64,000 nt of DNA from Flagellimonas oceanensis (GCF_003992595.1 NZ_RZNA01000018.1:69501-133500), one strand, 5' to 3'. Counted from the stretch's first letter, positions 1 through 9,897 are shown. Numbers and translations are program-made. Notes: a model not told the origin generated them from the sequence alone.

Positions 1-48
1 AAAATATTGGTCCTTGGTCGATTCTGACAAAATGACCGAAAAGATGAT

Positions 49-2499
49 ATGGGAGAGATGAAAATTACCAAATTTGACAATATAGATCTACAGGGGCTTG
101 ATGAAGATGCGGAATTGATTCCGTTGTTGACCCCAGAGGACGAGGAACAGATGAACAGGGAGAGTTTGCCGGAAACCTTGCCGGTACTTCCCCTTCGCAA
201 TACGGTCTTGTTCCCTGGCGTAGTAATTCCGATTACTGCAGGGCGGGACAAATCCATTAACTTGATCAAGGATGCCAATAATGGTTCCAAGACCATTGGT
301 GTGGTTTCCCAAAAGGATGAAAGTGTTGAAAATCCGGGACCAGAGGACATCAATACCATGGGAACCGTGGCACGTATTTTACGGGTGCTTCAAATGCCCG
401 ATGGGAACACTACCGTTATCATTCAAGGGAAGAAGCGGTTCAATATAGATGCCGTGCTTACCGAGAAGCCCTACATGACCGCCAAGGTCAGCGAAGCCAA
501 GGAAGAGCGGCCAGATGAGAAGAGCAGTGAGTTTGAGGCCATCATCGATTCCATTAAGGAATTGGCCTTCAAGATCATCAAAGACAACCCGAACATTCCG
601 AGCGAGGCCACTTTTGCCATCAAGAATATCCAGAGCAATTCGTTCCTGATCAATTTTGTATCGTCCAACCTAAATTTGGGGGTAAACGAAAAGCAACAAC
701 TTTTGGAAATGCCAAATCTTCAGGAAAGGGCTCTGGCCACCTTGAAGTACATGAACCAAGAGCTTCAAAAGTTGGAATTGCGCAACGATATACAGAGCAA
801 GGTCCGTAGTGATATGGACCAACAGCAGCGTGAATATTTCCTACACCAACAAATGAAGACCATCCAAGAGGAACTGGGTGGACTGTCTTACGAGGAAGAG
901 GTGGATGAAATGGCGGAAAAGGCCAAAAAGAAAAAGTGGAGCAAAAAAGTGCAGGAGCATTTCGAGAAGGAACTCTCCAAAATGCAGCGCATGAACCCAC
1001 AAGTGGCCGAGTATTCCATCCAAAGAAATTATTTGGACCTGTTGTTGGATTTGCCATGGAATGAGTATTCCCAGGACAAATTCGATTTGAAACGAGCTCA
1101 AAAGATTTTGGATCGTGATCATTACGGACTGGAAGATGTAAAGCGCCGAATCATTGAATACTTGGCGGTCTTGAAATTGCGAAATGATATGAAATCGCCC
1201 ATCCTATGTTTGTATGGACCTCCCGGTGTGGGTAAAACCTCCTTGGGGAAATCCGTGGCAGAGGCCTTGGGCAGGGAATATGTACGTATGTCCTTGGGAG
1301 GGCTTCGCGATGAGGCGGAAATCCGCGGACACCGAAAAACATATATTGGTGCCATGCCCGGTAGGATCATCCAGAGCTTGAAAAAGGCAGGGACCTCTAA
1401 CCCGGTATTTATATTGGATGAGATCGATAAACTGGCCAGCAGCCATCAAGGAGATCCATCTTCGGCCATGTTGGAGGTGTTGGATCCTGAGCAGAACAGT
1501 GAGTTCCATGACAACTTTTTGGAGATGGGCTATGACCTATCCAAGGTCATGTTCATTGCCACTGCAAATAATTTATCCACCATACAGCCTGCTTTGCGAG
1601 ACCGTATGGAAATCATCAATGTAACCGGCTACACCATCGAGGAGAAGGTAGAAATAGCCAAGCGTCACTTGTTGCCCAAACAGCTCGGGGAACACGGATT
1701 GGCCAAAAAGGATTTGAAAATCGGTAAACGCCAATTGGAAAAAATCGTTGAGGGATACACCCGTGAATCCGGAGTACGAAGTTTGGAAAAACAGATTGCC
1801 AAGGTGGTGCGCTACGCGGCCAAATCCATTGCGATGGAAGAGGAGTACAATGTAACCTTGACCAACGAGAATATTGAGGAGATTTTAGGCCCGGCTCGAT
1901 TGGAGCGGGACAAATACGAAAACAACGATGTGGCCGGTGTGGTCACAGGCTTGGCCTGGACCAGTGTAGGCGGGGATATTTTGTTCATTGAATCCATTCT
2001 TTCCAAAGGAAAGGGAACCATGAACATTACCGGTAACCTTGGAAAGGTCATGAAGGAGTCGGCCACAATTGCCATGGAGTACATTAAATCCCATGCAGAT
2101 GAATATGGCATCGATTCCAGCGTATTTGACAAGTACAATGTTCATATTCACGTGCCTGAAGGTGCAACGCCAAAAGACGGTCCAAGTGCAGGTATTACCA
2201 TGCTGACCTCGTTGATATCACTCTTCACTCAGCGTAAAGTGAAAAAGAGCTTGGCCATGACGGGCGAGATTACCCTTCGTGGCAAAGTATTGCCCGTAGG
2301 TGGAATCAAGGAAAAAATCTTGGCGGCAAAAAGGGCACGCATCAAGGAAATCATCCTTTGTGCAGACAACAAAAAGGACATCGAGGAAATCAAGGCCGAA
2401 TACCTTAAAGGGCTTACCTTCCATTATGTGACGGATATGAGCGAGGTAATCGATTTGGCCATTACCAAGCAAAAGGTAAAGAATGCAAAGTCACTTTAA
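49..2499 (+). CDS. lon: ATP-dependent protease La (Lon)
   Basis: Cytoplasmic ATP-dependent serine protease that unfolds and degrades damaged and regulatory proteins. The 816-residue product has the usual LonA order: an N-terminal substrate-binding domain (about residues 40-245, opening [13 protein letters not shown]), a coiled linker, an AAA+ module with Walker [10 protein letters not shown] near residue 390 and ILDEIDK Walker B, and a C-terminal peptidase with catalytic Ser713 (DGPSA) and Lys754 (GGIKEK). Length is normal. A second ATG at 58 is equally possible as the start. It is transcribed in the same direction as cmk 50 bases downstream; no terminator is seen between them. Identification is very secure. 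Confidence 0.98.
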   Translation: MGEMKITKFDNIDLQGLDEDAELIPLLTPEDEEQMNRESLPETLPVLPLRNTVLFPGVVIPITAGRDKSINLIKDANNGSKTIGVVSQKDESVENPGPEDINTMGTVARILRVLQMPDGNTTVIIQGKKRFNIDAVLTEKPYMTAKVSEAKEERPDEKSSEFEAIIDSIKELAFKIIKDNPNIPSEATFAIKNIQSNSFLINFVSSNLNLGVNEKQQLLEMPNLQERALATLKYMNQELQKLELRNDIQSKVRSDMDQQQREYFLHQQMKTIQEELGGLSYEEEVDEMAEKAKKKKWSKKVQEHFEKELSKMQRMNPQVAEYSIQRNYLDLLLDLPWNEYSQDKFDLKRAQKILDRDHYGLEDVKRRIIEYLAVLKLRNDMKSPILCLYGPPGVGKTSLGKSVAEALGREYVRMSLGGLRDEAEIRGHRKTYIGAMPGRIIQSLKKAGTSNPVFILDEIDKLASSHQGDPSSAMLEVLDPEQNSEFHDNFLEMGYDLSKVMFIATANNLSTIQPALRDRMEIINVTGYTIEEKVEIAKRHLLPKQLGEHGLAKKDLKIGKRQLEKIVEGYTRESGVRSLEKQIAKVVRYAAKSIAMEEEYNVTLTNENIEEILGPARLERDKYENNDVAGVVTGLAWTSVGGDILFIESILSKGKGTMNITGNLGKVMKESATIAMEYIKSHADEYGIDSSVFDKYNVHIHVPEGATPKDGPSAGITMLTSLISLFTQRKVKKSLAMTGEITLRGKVLPVGGIKEKILAAKRARIKEIILCADNKKDIEEIKAEYLKGLTFHYVTDMSEVIDLAITKQKVKNAKSL

Positions 2500-2548
2500 A
2501 TGATTCAGGTCATAACGGTGTAATACCTTTTCTGCCTATTTTTGGTGT

Positions 2549-3253
2549 ATGGGAAAAATAACGATTGCAATTGACGGATATTCCTCTACGGGAAAAAGCA
2601 CCATCGCCAAACGATTGGCTTCAACCTTGAATTATATTTATGTGGATACGGGTGCCATGTACCGTGCCGTAACCCTTTTTGCCCTGCAAGAAGGTGTCAT
2701 TGATGAAAAAGGGGAATTGGACGAAGATGCGTTGGTAGAAAAGCTGTCCAAAATTCATCTCAAATTTGTACCCAACAAGGAAACTGGGCGTTCCGATATG
2801 TTTTTGAACGATGAAAACGTGGAACAAGAGATTCGGACCATGCGGGTTTCCGGTTATGTAAGCCGGGTGGCAGCAATCAAAGAAGTTCGTGAAAAGCTCG
2901 TCAAGATTCAGCAAGAAATGGGTAAGGACAAAGGTATTGTCATGGACGGCCGTGATATTGGCACCGTTGTTTTTCCAGATGCAGAGCTAAAACTGTTTAT
3001 GACCGCTTCTCCCGAAACCCGAGCGACTCGACGCTACAAGGAATTATTGGATAAAGGGGAGGATGTTGCCTATGCCGAAGTGCTGCGTAATGTGGAGGAA
3101 CGTGATCGTATCGATTCAACACGGACAATTTCGCCCTTGACCAAAGCCAAAGATGCCATTGAGTTTGACAACAGCGATATGGGATTGGAAGAACAGTTCG
3201 AACGTATTCATGATTTCTCACAAAGGGTGATTTCGAAGGTGAATAATGAATAG
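2549..3253 (+). CDS. cmk: (d)CMP kinase (cytidylate kinase)
   Basis: Phosphorylates CMP and dCMP with ATP in pyrimidine nucleotide recycling; cytoplasmic. The 234-residue protein opens with the P-loop GYSSTGKST (residues 10-18), then VDTGAMYRAV, the MDGRDIGTVVFP segment and the arginine-rich RATRRYKELL lid region, all in the order typical of Cmk. The gene ends tail to tail with the minus-strand serine hydrolase, with only five bases between the stop codons. In many bacteria cmk is close to rpsA, as here (about 2 kb). Very secure. Confidence 0.97.
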   Translation: MGKITIAIDGYSSTGKSTIAKRLASTLNYIYVDTGAMYRAVTLFALQEGVIDEKGELDEDALVEKLSKIHLKFVPNKETGRSDMFLNDENVEQEIRTMRVSGYVSRVAAIKEVREKLVKIQQEMGKDKGIVMDGRDIGTVVFPDAELKLFMTASPETRATRRYKELLDKGEDVAYAEVLRNVEERDRIDSTRTISPLTKAKDAIEFDNSDMGLEEQFERIHDFSQRVISKVNNE

Positions 3254-3258
3254 TATAG

Positions 3259-4362
3259 TTACAGAGTTTCCATAAGCCCAAAACAAAGTTGGTCAATATG
3301 TATCATGGGGTCGCCAAGTGCGGAAACGTTGGATAGTACAATGACCCCATTCTGGTTTTCTGTATTCATTACCAAGCAGGAGGTGTAACCACCTGTTCCA
3401 CCATTGTGCCAAATCCAATTTTCGCCAGATGACCCTTTTCGCATGTGCCATCCCAAACCTATACTGGAAGTATCGCTCATAGTATGCGTCACGGTTCTGG
3501 TCAATGCCAAAGTTTTATTATCCTCCTGAAATTGCGCGATAACAAATTTGGATAGATCTTCTGCGGTGGAAATAATATCCCCTGCACCAGATAGCGAGGC
3601 CAAGTTCCAATTTTTCACAGGTCTTCCTTCAGAACTTTGTCCTTGGACTAAAAAAGTGGATACCTTGTCGCTCCCAATAGTGCTGTTGGACATATGGTAC
3701 CTTGAAAAGATGTTTTCTTGAAACAATTGGAGTAAAGGTTTGTTGCCAATTTTTGATAAGGTATGGCCTAATAGTCCAGCTCCAACATTGGAATACTCGT
3801 ATGCGCCATCTTCATCAAAAGACAATTCCATTTCATTGGCCAAATAGTATTCCAATTCGTCTACATCATAACTGGAAAATGGATCTTGGTTGGAGATATC
3901 GAAGACCAGGTTTGATGGCATCCTTGCAAGACCTGAGGTGTGGTTGGCCAATGTTTTAAAGGTAACTTCTTGCCCTTCATTAAACTCAAAATTGTAATAT
4001 GGATTGATGGGGTTGTCCAGTTGTACTTTGTTTTCCAAAACAAAATCGGCAAGTAGCGTGGAAGTGAACACTTTTGTGATCGAGCCGATTTCGAAAGCAT
4101 TTTGATGGTTTTGAATGGTAAAAATGGAATCGTTCCTTTTTTCTGCGCCGTAATACATCACATTGCCATTTTCTATAAAGGCGAATGCAAGTTGGGTATT
4201 GTTAGGGAACACCTTGGAATGATTAAAGATCAGTTCGGATTGGGCCTGTGTGATACTTTCTTTACCAACGGTTTGATTGTTGACCGTTTTATTGTTTTGC
4301 GAATTTCCACAGCCAAAAAACAAGAAAAGAATGAACGAAAGTAGTAAAATGGAGTTTTTCAT
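3259..4362 (-). CDS. Class C beta-lactamase-like serine hydrolase, lipoprotein
   Basis: Penicillin-binding-protein/beta-lactamase fold enzyme of unknown substrate. Residues 1-18 form a lipoprotein signal peptide ending in the lipobox LFFGC (Cys18), so the protein is probably anchored on the periplasmic or outer side. The three active-site motifs are visible: Ser94-x-x-Lys97 (SITK), Tyr190-Ser-Asn192 (YSN) and His319-Asn-Gly (HNG, in place of the usual KTG, as in many esterase-type members). A true antibiotic-hydrolysing role cannot be claimed; esterase or D-peptidase activity is as likely. It stands alone between cmk and a bidirectional terminator. Confidence 0.85.
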   Translation of the reverse strand: MKNSILLLSFILFLFFGCGNSQNNKTVNNQTVGKESITQAQSELIFNHSKVFPNNTQLAFAFIENGNVMYYGAEKRNDSIFTIQNHQNAFEIGSITKVFTSTLLADFVLENKVQLDNPINPYYNFEFNEGQEVTFKTLANHTSGLARMPSNLVFDISNQDPFSSYDVDELEYYLANEMELSFDEDGAYEYSNVGAGLLGHTLSKIGNKPLLQLFQENIFSRYHMSNSTIGSDKVSTFLVQGQSSEGRPVKNWNLASLSGAGDIISTAEDLSKFVIAQFQEDNKTLALTRTVTHTMSDTSSIGLGWHMRKGSSGENWIWHNGGTGGYTSCLVMNTENQNGVIVLSNVSALGDPMIHIDQLCFGLMETL

Positions 4363-4478
4363 GGTTTTTTCAGGTAAAGACCCGTGCTATTTTATGATTT
4401 TTGGAAAGTTTGATGATTCATTGGTTCGTTTGAAATATTGGTTCCTTACATTTTTGGACGATGGTTTTCAAAAAACAA

Positions 4479-4503
4479 AAAACGCCCGATCGGGCGTTTT
4501 TTA
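4479..4503. terminator. Bidirectional rho-independent terminator
   Basis: A perfect palindrome: AAAACGCCCG (4479-4488), AT, CGGGCGTTTT (4491-4500), flanked by A-rich sequence on the left and T-rich on the right. It lies upstream of the serine hydrolase and just past the 3' end of the LysM gene on the minus strand, so it most likely ends transcription of the LysM gene; symmetry means it would work from either side. Confidence 0.8.
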
Positions 4504-4519
4504 TTCTATCAGTTGTATG

Positions 4520-4544
4520 TTCTCGACTACGCTCGAACTGACGA
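4520..4544. repeat. Possible dispersed short repeat
   Basis: The stretch TCTCGACTACGCTCGAACTG (4521-4540) and the following ACGA look like a short interspersed sequence that I recall between genes in many flavobacterial genomes; it contains the imperfect dyad TCGA-N6-TCGA. No second copy was found in this window, so the repeat status rests on recollection, not on the sequence here. Confidence 0.35.
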
Positions 4545-4547
4545 CTG

Positions 4548-4928
4548 TTACAAATTCGGAATTACCAACACCTGATCAGGGTGAATCACGTTCGGATCCT
4601 TCAGGATATTGGTGTTCGCATCAAAAATCTTGGTGTACTTCATTGGGTCGCCGTAGTAATGCTTCGCGATCTTGCTCAACGATTCCCCACTCTTTACCGT
4701 ATGTCTATGGTACACGGAATCATCTTCCACGGTAATGTTCGCTTTGATATCGGATGGTTTTTCCCCTCCGATCTCTTTGATTTTGTCCCAAAGGAGATTC
4801 TTTTCGTATTGGGTCTTGGTCATTCCCTTTATCTTTAAAACGTCGCCTTCAACGTTGACATCGCCGTTTTTCACTTCCAATTCCTCACCTAAGTCTAATA
4901 CAGGTTGGTATTTTGCCTTTACACTCAT
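4548..4928 (-). CDS. LysM peptidoglycan-binding domain protein (Kbp/YgaU-like)
   Basis: A 126-residue soluble protein with no signal peptide. The first 65 residues resemble a BON-type domain (GDVNVEGDVLKIKGMTKTQY) and residues 75-124 form one LysM repeat (TVKSGESLSKIAKHYYGDP ... IHPDQVLVIPNL). The two-domain layout matches the E. coli potassium-binding protein Kbp/YgaU, whose LysM domain is fused to BON. Potassium binding is an inference from that similarity. Monocistronic; the terminator at 4479 follows its stop codon. Confidence 0.85.
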   Translation of the reverse strand: MSVKAKYQPVLDLGEELEVKNGDVNVEGDVLKIKGMTKTQYEKNLLWDKIKEIGGEKPSDIKANITVEDDSVYHRHTVKSGESLSKIAKHYYGDPMKYTKIFDANTNILKDPNVIHPDQVLVIPNL

Positions 4929-5038
4929 AATACTATTATTTTACAGTTAACAATTAGAAGTTTCAAGATAGGCAATCTGCCCATAATTTGCCATTAAATA
5001 ATTGTAATACTTTTTTTGCGTAAACCTTGTGTGTAGGC

Positions 5039-5069
5039 TTTGTATATCAATAATTTAATTGTATTTTTG
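5039..5069 (+). promoter_or_regulatory. Promoter of rpsA (Bacteroidota type)
   Basis: TTTG at 5039-5042 and TATTTTTG at 5062-5069, separated by 19 bases, match the Bacteroidota sigma-A pattern TTTG-N19/21-TAnnTTTG. Transcription should start near 5075, giving a leader of about 115 bases before the rpsA start at 5189; that leader could hold autoregulatory structure, as for S1 in other bacteria. Confidence 0.7.
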
Positions 5070-5188
5070 CACCCCTTTTGGCAAGGAGGCAAGAGAAAAA
5101 GGGAATTTAGAAAATCAATTTAAAACCACTTCCGCGGTAATTGTTCAGCTCTTGTAAAACGTGGAATACAAATTTTAATCAGCAAAGC

Positions 5189-7024
5189 ATGGCTGAAGAA
5201 AAACAAAACGTTGAGGTAGAAGAAACTGCCGCAGCACCAGTAGTAAAAGAAGCAAAACAGCCCGAACAAGACCCTCAGGAATTTCTTGAAAACTTTGATT
5301 GGGACAAGTACGAAGAAGGAATTGAGCGCGTTGACGACAACAAGCTCAAGGAATTCGAAACACTTGTAGAGGAAAACTTTGTGGACACTGCCGATGAGGA
5401 AGTAGTGGAAGGAGAAGTTGTTCACATGACAGACCGTGAGGCTATCATTGACATCAATGCCAAGTCCGAAGGTGTGATTTCCTTGAATGAGTTCCGTTAC
5501 AATCCCGACCTAAAAGTTGGCGATAAGGTAGAGGTACTTATAGATATCCGTGAAGACAAGACCGGTCAGTTGGTATTGTCTCACAGAAAAGCAAGAACCA
5601 TCAAGGCGTGGGAGCGTGTCAACAACGCACACGATAAAGAAGAAATCGTTACTGGATTCGTTAAATGTCGTACCAAAGGTGGTATGATCGTGGACGTATT
5701 CGGAATCGAGGCGTTCTTGCCAGGTTCTCAAATCGATGTGAAGCCTATCCGTGATTACGATCAGTATGTAGGTAAGACCATGGAGTTCAAAGTAGTGAAG
5801 ATCAACCACGAGTTCAAGAACGTAGTGGTATCGCACAAAGCTTTGATCGAAGCGGACATCGAAGAACAGAAAAAAGAGATCATTGGCCAATTGGAAAAAG
5901 GTCAAGTATTGGAAGGTATCGTGAAGAACATTACATCTTACGGGGTATTTATCGACCTTGGAGGTGTGGATGGATTGGTTCACATTACCGACCTTTCTTG
6001 GAGCAGAATCAACCACCCGAACGAGGTTGTGGAGCTAGACCAGAAATTGAACGTGGTTATCTTGGACTTCGATGATAACAAGTCTAGAATCCAGTTGGGT
6101 CTTAAGCAATTGGAGAAACACCCATGGGATGCCCTTGGTGATGAGATCAAAGTAGGTGACAAAGTAAAAGGTAAGGTAGTTGTGATCGCTGATTACGGTG
6201 CATTTATCGAAGTTGCCGAAGGTGTTGAAGGTTTGATCCACGTTTCAGAAATGTCATGGTCTACGCACCTAAGGTCTGCACAGGACTTTGTTAACGTAGG
6301 TGACGAAGTTGAAGCCGTTGTATTGACCTTGGATAGAGAAGATCGTAAAATGTCGTTGGGTATCAAGCAATTGACTCCTGACCCATGGACCGATATCACA
6401 TCCAAATATCCTGTTGGATCAAGACATAAAGGAATCGTTAGAAACTTTACCAACTTTGGTGTATTCGTAGAGTTGGAAGAAGGAATCGACGGTTTGATCT
6501 ACATTTCCGACCTTTCTTGGACCAAGAAAATCAAACACCCATCCGAGTTTGTTACCGTAGGTGACACTTTGGAAGTGGAAGTATTGGAATTGGACGTAGA
6601 AGGACGTAAATTGAGCCTTGGTCACAAACAGACCACAGAGAACCCTTGGGACAAGTACTCCGAGGAGTTTGCTGAAGGTACAATCCACAAAGCTGCCATT
6701 GCAGAGGTTGTTGACAAAGGAGCTACTATCAACTTCAATGAGGATATCGTTGGATTTGTTCCACAACGTCACATGGAAAAAGAAGACGGCAAGAAACTTG
6801 TAAAAGGTGAAGAGGCCGAATTCAAGATCATCGAGTTCAATAAGGATTTCAAAAGAGTTGTGGCTAGCCACACTGCCATCTTTAGAGAGCAAGAAGATAG
6901 AAATGTGAAGGCTGCTGCCAAGAAAAGAGCTGCATCCAAAGATGAAGCTGCTCCGACCCTTGGGGATGCCAACTCAGCATTACAAGCATTGAAAGACAAA
7001 ATGGAAGCCGATAAGAAAAAGTAA
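5189..7024 (+). CDS. rpsA: 30S ribosomal protein S1
   Basis: mRNA-binding protein of the small ribosomal subunit. The ATG at 5189 (MAEEKQNVEVEE) is preferred over the in-frame ATG at 5141 because the family starts with an acidic tail and the upstream residues look non-coding. The 611-residue product carries six S1/OB-fold repeats (for example GVFIDLGGVDGLVHITDLSW, GAFIEVAEGVEGLIHVSEMSW-like blocks) and ends in a lysine/alanine-rich tail. Codon use is visibly optimised for high expression compared with neighbours. Single-gene unit between its own promoter and terminator. Confidence 0.97.
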   Translation: MAEEKQNVEVEETAAAPVVKEAKQPEQDPQEFLENFDWDKYEEGIERVDDNKLKEFETLVEENFVDTADEEVVEGEVVHMTDREAIIDINAKSEGVISLNEFRYNPDLKVGDKVEVLIDIREDKTGQLVLSHRKARTIKAWERVNNAHDKEEIVTGFVKCRTKGGMIVDVFGIEAFLPGSQIDVKPIRDYDQYVGKTMEFKVVKINHEFKNVVVSHKALIEADIEEQKKEIIGQLEKGQVLEGIVKNITSYGVFIDLGGVDGLVHITDLSWSRINHPNEVVELDQKLNVVILDFDDNKSRIQLGLKQLEKHPWDALGDEIKVGDKVKGKVVVIADYGAFIEVAEGVEGLIHVSEMSWSTHLRSAQDFVNVGDEVEAVVLTLDREDRKMSLGIKQLTPDPWTDITSKYPVGSRHKGIVRNFTNFGVFVELEEGIDGLIYISDLSWTKKIKHPSEFVTVGDTLEVEVLELDVEGRKLSLGHKQTTENPWDKYSEEFAEGTIHKAAIAEVVDKGATINFNEDIVGFVPQRHMEKEDGKKLVKGEEAEFKIIEFNKDFKRVVASHTAIFREQEDRNVKAAAKKRAASKDEAAPTLGDANSALQALKDKMEADKKK

Positions 7025-7044
7025 TCGGACTTTTCAATGATACG

Positions 7045-7077
7045 AAGCCCCGCTGGAAACAGTCGGGGCTTTTTTTA
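7045..7077 (+). terminator. Rho-independent terminator of rpsA
   Basis: AAGCCCCG (7045-7052) pairs with CGGGGCTT (7064-7071), with an extra CTG/CAG pairing inside the loop, followed by a run of T. It starts 20 bases after the rpsA stop codon. Confidence 0.88.
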
Positions 7078-7103
7078 TGTCACGAACATTTTAAAGAATT
7101 GCT

Positions 7104-7111
7104 TACTTTTG
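7104..7111 (+). promoter_or_regulatory. -7 box of the pyrR operon
   Basis: TACTTTTG fits TAnnTTTG and lies 30 bases before the preferred pyrR start at 7141. No good TTTG -33 element is seen at the proper distance, so the promoter is weak or activator-dependent. The short leader (about 25 bases) leaves no room for a PyrR-type attenuator. Confidence 0.5.
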
Positions 7112-7140
7112 TATTCAACCGAGTTGGACGCACACAGCAT

Positions 7141-7677
7141 ATGAGTCAAAAAGTTCTGCTTACTTCAAAGGAAATCAACATCATACTGCACCGGTTGGCC
7201 TGTCAGCTAATGGAAAATCATTTGGATTTCAAGGATACCGCACTAGTTGGTATTCAGCCCAGAGGCATTTTTTTGGCAGAACGATTGGTAAAGATTCTCA
7301 AAAAGGAATACAAGATCAAACATATTGACCTTGGTTCCTTGGACATCACATTTTTTAGGGACGATTTTGGACGGGGAGAAATCCTCAAGGCCAATTCCAC
7401 ACAAATGAATTTTTTGGTGGAGGACAAAAAAGTAGTGTTCATTGATGATGTGCTTTACACCGGAAGAAGTATCCGAGCGGCCCTGACCGCCATCCAATCC
7501 TTTGGAAGACCGAGCAATATAGAACTCTTGACCTTGATCGATAGACGTTTTAGTCGACATTTACCCATACAGCCTACCTACCGTGGTAGACAGGTGGATG
7601 CCATAAACGAGGAAAAGGTCAAGGTGATGTGGGAAGAAAACGAAGGGGAAGATAAAGTATATTTAGTAAGCAAATAA
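7141..7677 (+). CDS. pyrR: PyrR-like phosphoribosyltransferase (pyrimidine operon regulator / UPRTase)
   Basis: Phosphoribosyltransferase-fold protein of 178 residues with the PRPP loop VVFIDDVLYTGRSI, matching PyrR, which senses UMP/PRPP and may also make UMP from uracil. The ATG at 7141 (MSQKVLLTSKEINII) fits family N-termini; an upstream in-frame TTG at 7099 overlaps the promoter. pyrB follows six bases after the stop. Because the leader is so short, classic RNA attenuation by PyrR is doubtful here and a purely enzymatic role is possible. Confidence 0.9.
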   Translation: MSQKVLLTSKEINIILHRLACQLMENHLDFKDTALVGIQPRGIFLAERLVKILKKEYKIKHIDLGSLDITFFRDDFGRGEILKANSTQMNFLVEDKKVVFIDDVLYTGRSIRAALTAIQSFGRPSNIELLTLIDRRFSRHLPIQPTYRGRQVDAINEEKVKVMWEENEGEDKVYLVSK

Positions 7678-7683
7678 AAGATA

Positions 7684-8610
7684 ATGAGCGAGTTAAGTGT
7701 AAATCACTTGTTGGGGATAAAGTATCTGAACAAAAAGGATATATCGCTCATTTTTGAAACGGCCGATCATTTCAAGGAAGTGATCAACCGTTCCATAAAA
7801 AAAGTGCCCACCCTTAGGGACATAACCATAGCCAATATCTTTTTTGAGAACAGTACCCGAACAAAACTATCTTTTGAGCTGGCGGAAAAACGACTTTCCG
7901 CCGATGTGGTGAACTTCTCGGCAGGGCAATCCTCCGTGAAGAAAGGGGAAACGCTTATCGATACAGTGAACAACATCCTGTCCATGAAAGTGGATATGGT
8001 GGTCATGCGACATCCTAACCCTGGAGCTGGTATTTTCTTGTCACAACATGTAAAGGCATCCATTGTAAATGCAGGGGATGGTGCACATGAGCACCCAACA
8101 CAGGCCCTTTTGGACTCCTTTTCCATCCGTGAAAAATTGGGGGATGTTGGCGGAAAGAACGTGGTGATCGTAGGGGATATTCTGCACTCACGAGTGGCAC
8201 TATCCAATATCTTCGCCCTAAAACTACAAGGGGCCAATGTTAAGGTCTGTGGTCCAAAAACCCTAATTCCCAAACATATTGAATCCTTGGGGGTGGGAGT
8301 GGAAACGAACCTCAGGAAAGCCTTGGAATGGTGCGATGTGGCCAATATGCTCCGTGTTCAGAACGAGCGGATGGATATCAGTTATTTTCCTTCCACACGA
8401 GAGTACACACAACAATTTGGTGTAAACAAGGAACTTTTGAACAGTCTGGACAAGCAGATAGTGATCATGCACCCGGGACCCATCAACCGGGGTGTGGAAA
8501 TTACCAGCGATGTGGCCGATTCTGACCAGTCCATTATTTTGCATCAGGTAGAAAACGGTGTGGCCGTACGTATGGCCGTACTGTACCTATTGGCATCAAA
8601 AATTAAGTAA
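7684..8610 (+). CDS. pyrB: Aspartate carbamoyltransferase catalytic subunit
   Basis: Condenses carbamoyl phosphate with aspartate in de novo pyrimidine synthesis. The 308-residue protein has the carbamoyl-phosphate-binding FENSTRTKLSFE (about residues 57-68), HPTQALLDSF and the C-terminal HPGPINRGVEI motifs. No regulatory chain (pyrI) is next to it. Second gene of the pyrR-pyrB-small ORF-rnz run, with gaps of 6 and 3 bases, so almost certainly cotranscribed. Confidence 0.97.
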   Translation: MSELSVNHLLGIKYLNKKDISLIFETADHFKEVINRSIKKVPTLRDITIANIFFENSTRTKLSFELAEKRLSADVVNFSAGQSSVKKGETLIDTVNNILSMKVDMVVMRHPNPGAGIFLSQHVKASIVNAGDGAHEHPTQALLDSFSIREKLGDVGGKNVVIVGDILHSRVALSNIFALKLQGANVKVCGPKTLIPKHIESLGVGVETNLRKALEWCDVANMLRVQNERMDISYFPSTREYTQQFGVNKELLNSLDKQIVIMHPGPINRGVEITSDVADSDQSIILHQVENGVAVRMAVLYLLASKIK

Positions 8611-8613
8611 GAA

Positions 8614-8946
8614 ATGATTTTCGACAAAGACGGAACAACGACCATAGTTTTCCAAGAGAACACGACCCTGTCCGGTTTTTTGGAGAACCTCAATAAGGCG
8701 TATCCAAAACTCAAGCATGACAATATTGTCATCAACCTTTTTTCTTTTGATCAACTGGGGATAGATGACATTTTGGAATTTCTGGATCTTTCCAATACCC
8801 ATAAAACAGCAGGGCAATCCTTTGTTTTAGTGACCGATAAGTTGAGCTATGACGAAGTTCCTGATGAGATAAGTGTTGTGCCTACTATTCAAGAAGCCAA
8901 AGATCTTATCGAAATGGAGGAAATAGAACGCGACCTTGGAATATGA
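8614..8946 (+). CDS. Small STAS-like protein preceding ribonuclease Z
   Basis: A 110-residue acidic protein with no membrane segment. It looks like an alternating alpha/beta fold of the SpoIIAA/STAS kind (strand TTTIVFQE, INLFSFDQLGIDDILEFLDLS, then FVLVTD). Databases often carry such ORFs under the name ribonuclease Z only because of position. Its stop overlaps the rnz start by four bases (ATGA), so translation is coupled. Function is not known; the tight coupling suggests a role linked to rnz or pyrimidine genes. Confidence 0.75.
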   Translation: MIFDKDGTTTIVFQENTTLSGFLENLNKAYPKLKHDNIVINLFSFDQLGIDDILEFLDLSNTHKTAGQSFVLVTDKLSYDEVPDEISVVPTIQEAKDLIEMEEIERDLGI

Positions 8947-9854
8947 AATTGACCGTACTAGGTTGCTATGCCGCTACACCACGAACATTTACCAACCCTA
9001 CTTCGCAGGTACTTGAAATCAAGAACCATCTTTTTTTGATTGATTGTGGTGAAGGGACCCAGGTGCAGCTTAGAAAATATAAGGTCAAGTTTTCCAGAAT
9101 CAACCACATTTTTATATCACATCTGCATGGAGACCACTTTTTTGGTCTACCGGGGTTGATATCGACCTTTAGGTTGTTGGGCAGGGACAAGGAACTGCAT
9201 ATTTATGGCCCAAAGGGCATCAAACAAGCGATTACTTTATTCTTGAAGTTAGGGGATTCATGGACCAATTATCCGTTGATATTCCACGAATTGGAATCCA
9301 AGGAATCCGAACTTGTTTTTGAAGATGACAAGGTGACCGTACGAACGGTACCCTTGATTCATAGGGTGTACACCAATGGATATTTTTTTGAGGAAAAGGA
9401 AGCTCCCAGAACGTTGGATATAGCCGCCGCAAGAAAATTCGGTGTGGACAAGAGCCAGTTCAACAATATAAAGAAAGGCGTGGATGGAGTGGATCGATCA
9501 GGAACGGTAATTCCAAACAAAAAGCTTACGCTGGATCCTCCCGAACCCAAAAGCTATGCTTTTTGCAGCGATACCATCTACAACGAAGCCGTTTTACCCA
9601 TCATAAGGAATGTTACCGTGCTGTACCACGAATCCACTTTTTTGGATTCCGAAGAGCATCTTTGTGAAAAAACAAAGCACTCCACTTCCAAACAAGCCGC
9701 ACAAATCGCCAAAAAGGCCAATGCAAGCCTACTGATTTTGGGACATTATTCCACACGCTACAAATCCATAGAGCTTTTTAAAAAAGAAGCTGAGGAAGTT
9801 TTTCCAGTAGTGGAATTGGCCGATGATGGCAAGGTGTTCGATTTTGGAAGCTGA
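8943..9854 (+). CDS. rnz: Ribonuclease Z
   Basis: Zinc endonuclease that cuts tRNA precursors at the 3' side. The 303-residue product is the short RNase Z form (ElaC type) and shows the metallo-beta-lactamase motif SHLHGDHFFGLPG, later metal ligands in FCSDT and LILGHYSTRY, and the inserted flexible arm around residues 155-185. Starts inside the stop codon of the preceding small ORF. Secure. Confidence 0.96.
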   Translation: MKLTVLGCYAATPRTFTNPTSQVLEIKNHLFLIDCGEGTQVQLRKYKVKFSRINHIFISHLHGDHFFGLPGLISTFRLLGRDKELHIYGPKGIKQAITLFLKLGDSWTNYPLIFHELESKESELVFEDDKVTVRTVPLIHRVYTNGYFFEEKEAPRTLDIAAARKFGVDKSQFNNIKKGVDGVDRSGTVIPNKKLTLDPPEPKSYAFCSDTIYNEAVLPIIRNVTVLYHESTFLDSEEHLCEKTKHSTSKQAAQIAKKANASLLILGHYSTRYKSIELFKKEAEEVFPVVELADDGKVFDFGS

Positions 9855-9897
9855 AAAATTACAATACTTTTACAAACTCCTTACTTTGAGGAGACCC

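Noticed and set aside
650..1057. Long minus-strand ORF inside lon
   Set aside because: Shadow of the lon reading frame; composition rich in Pro/Trp/Phe as expected of antisense reading, no start signal.
3259..4362. Antibiotic resistance beta-lactamase
   Set aside because: Motifs show only the general serine hydrolase family; HNG in place of KTG and lack of a regulator argue against a clinical-type enzyme.
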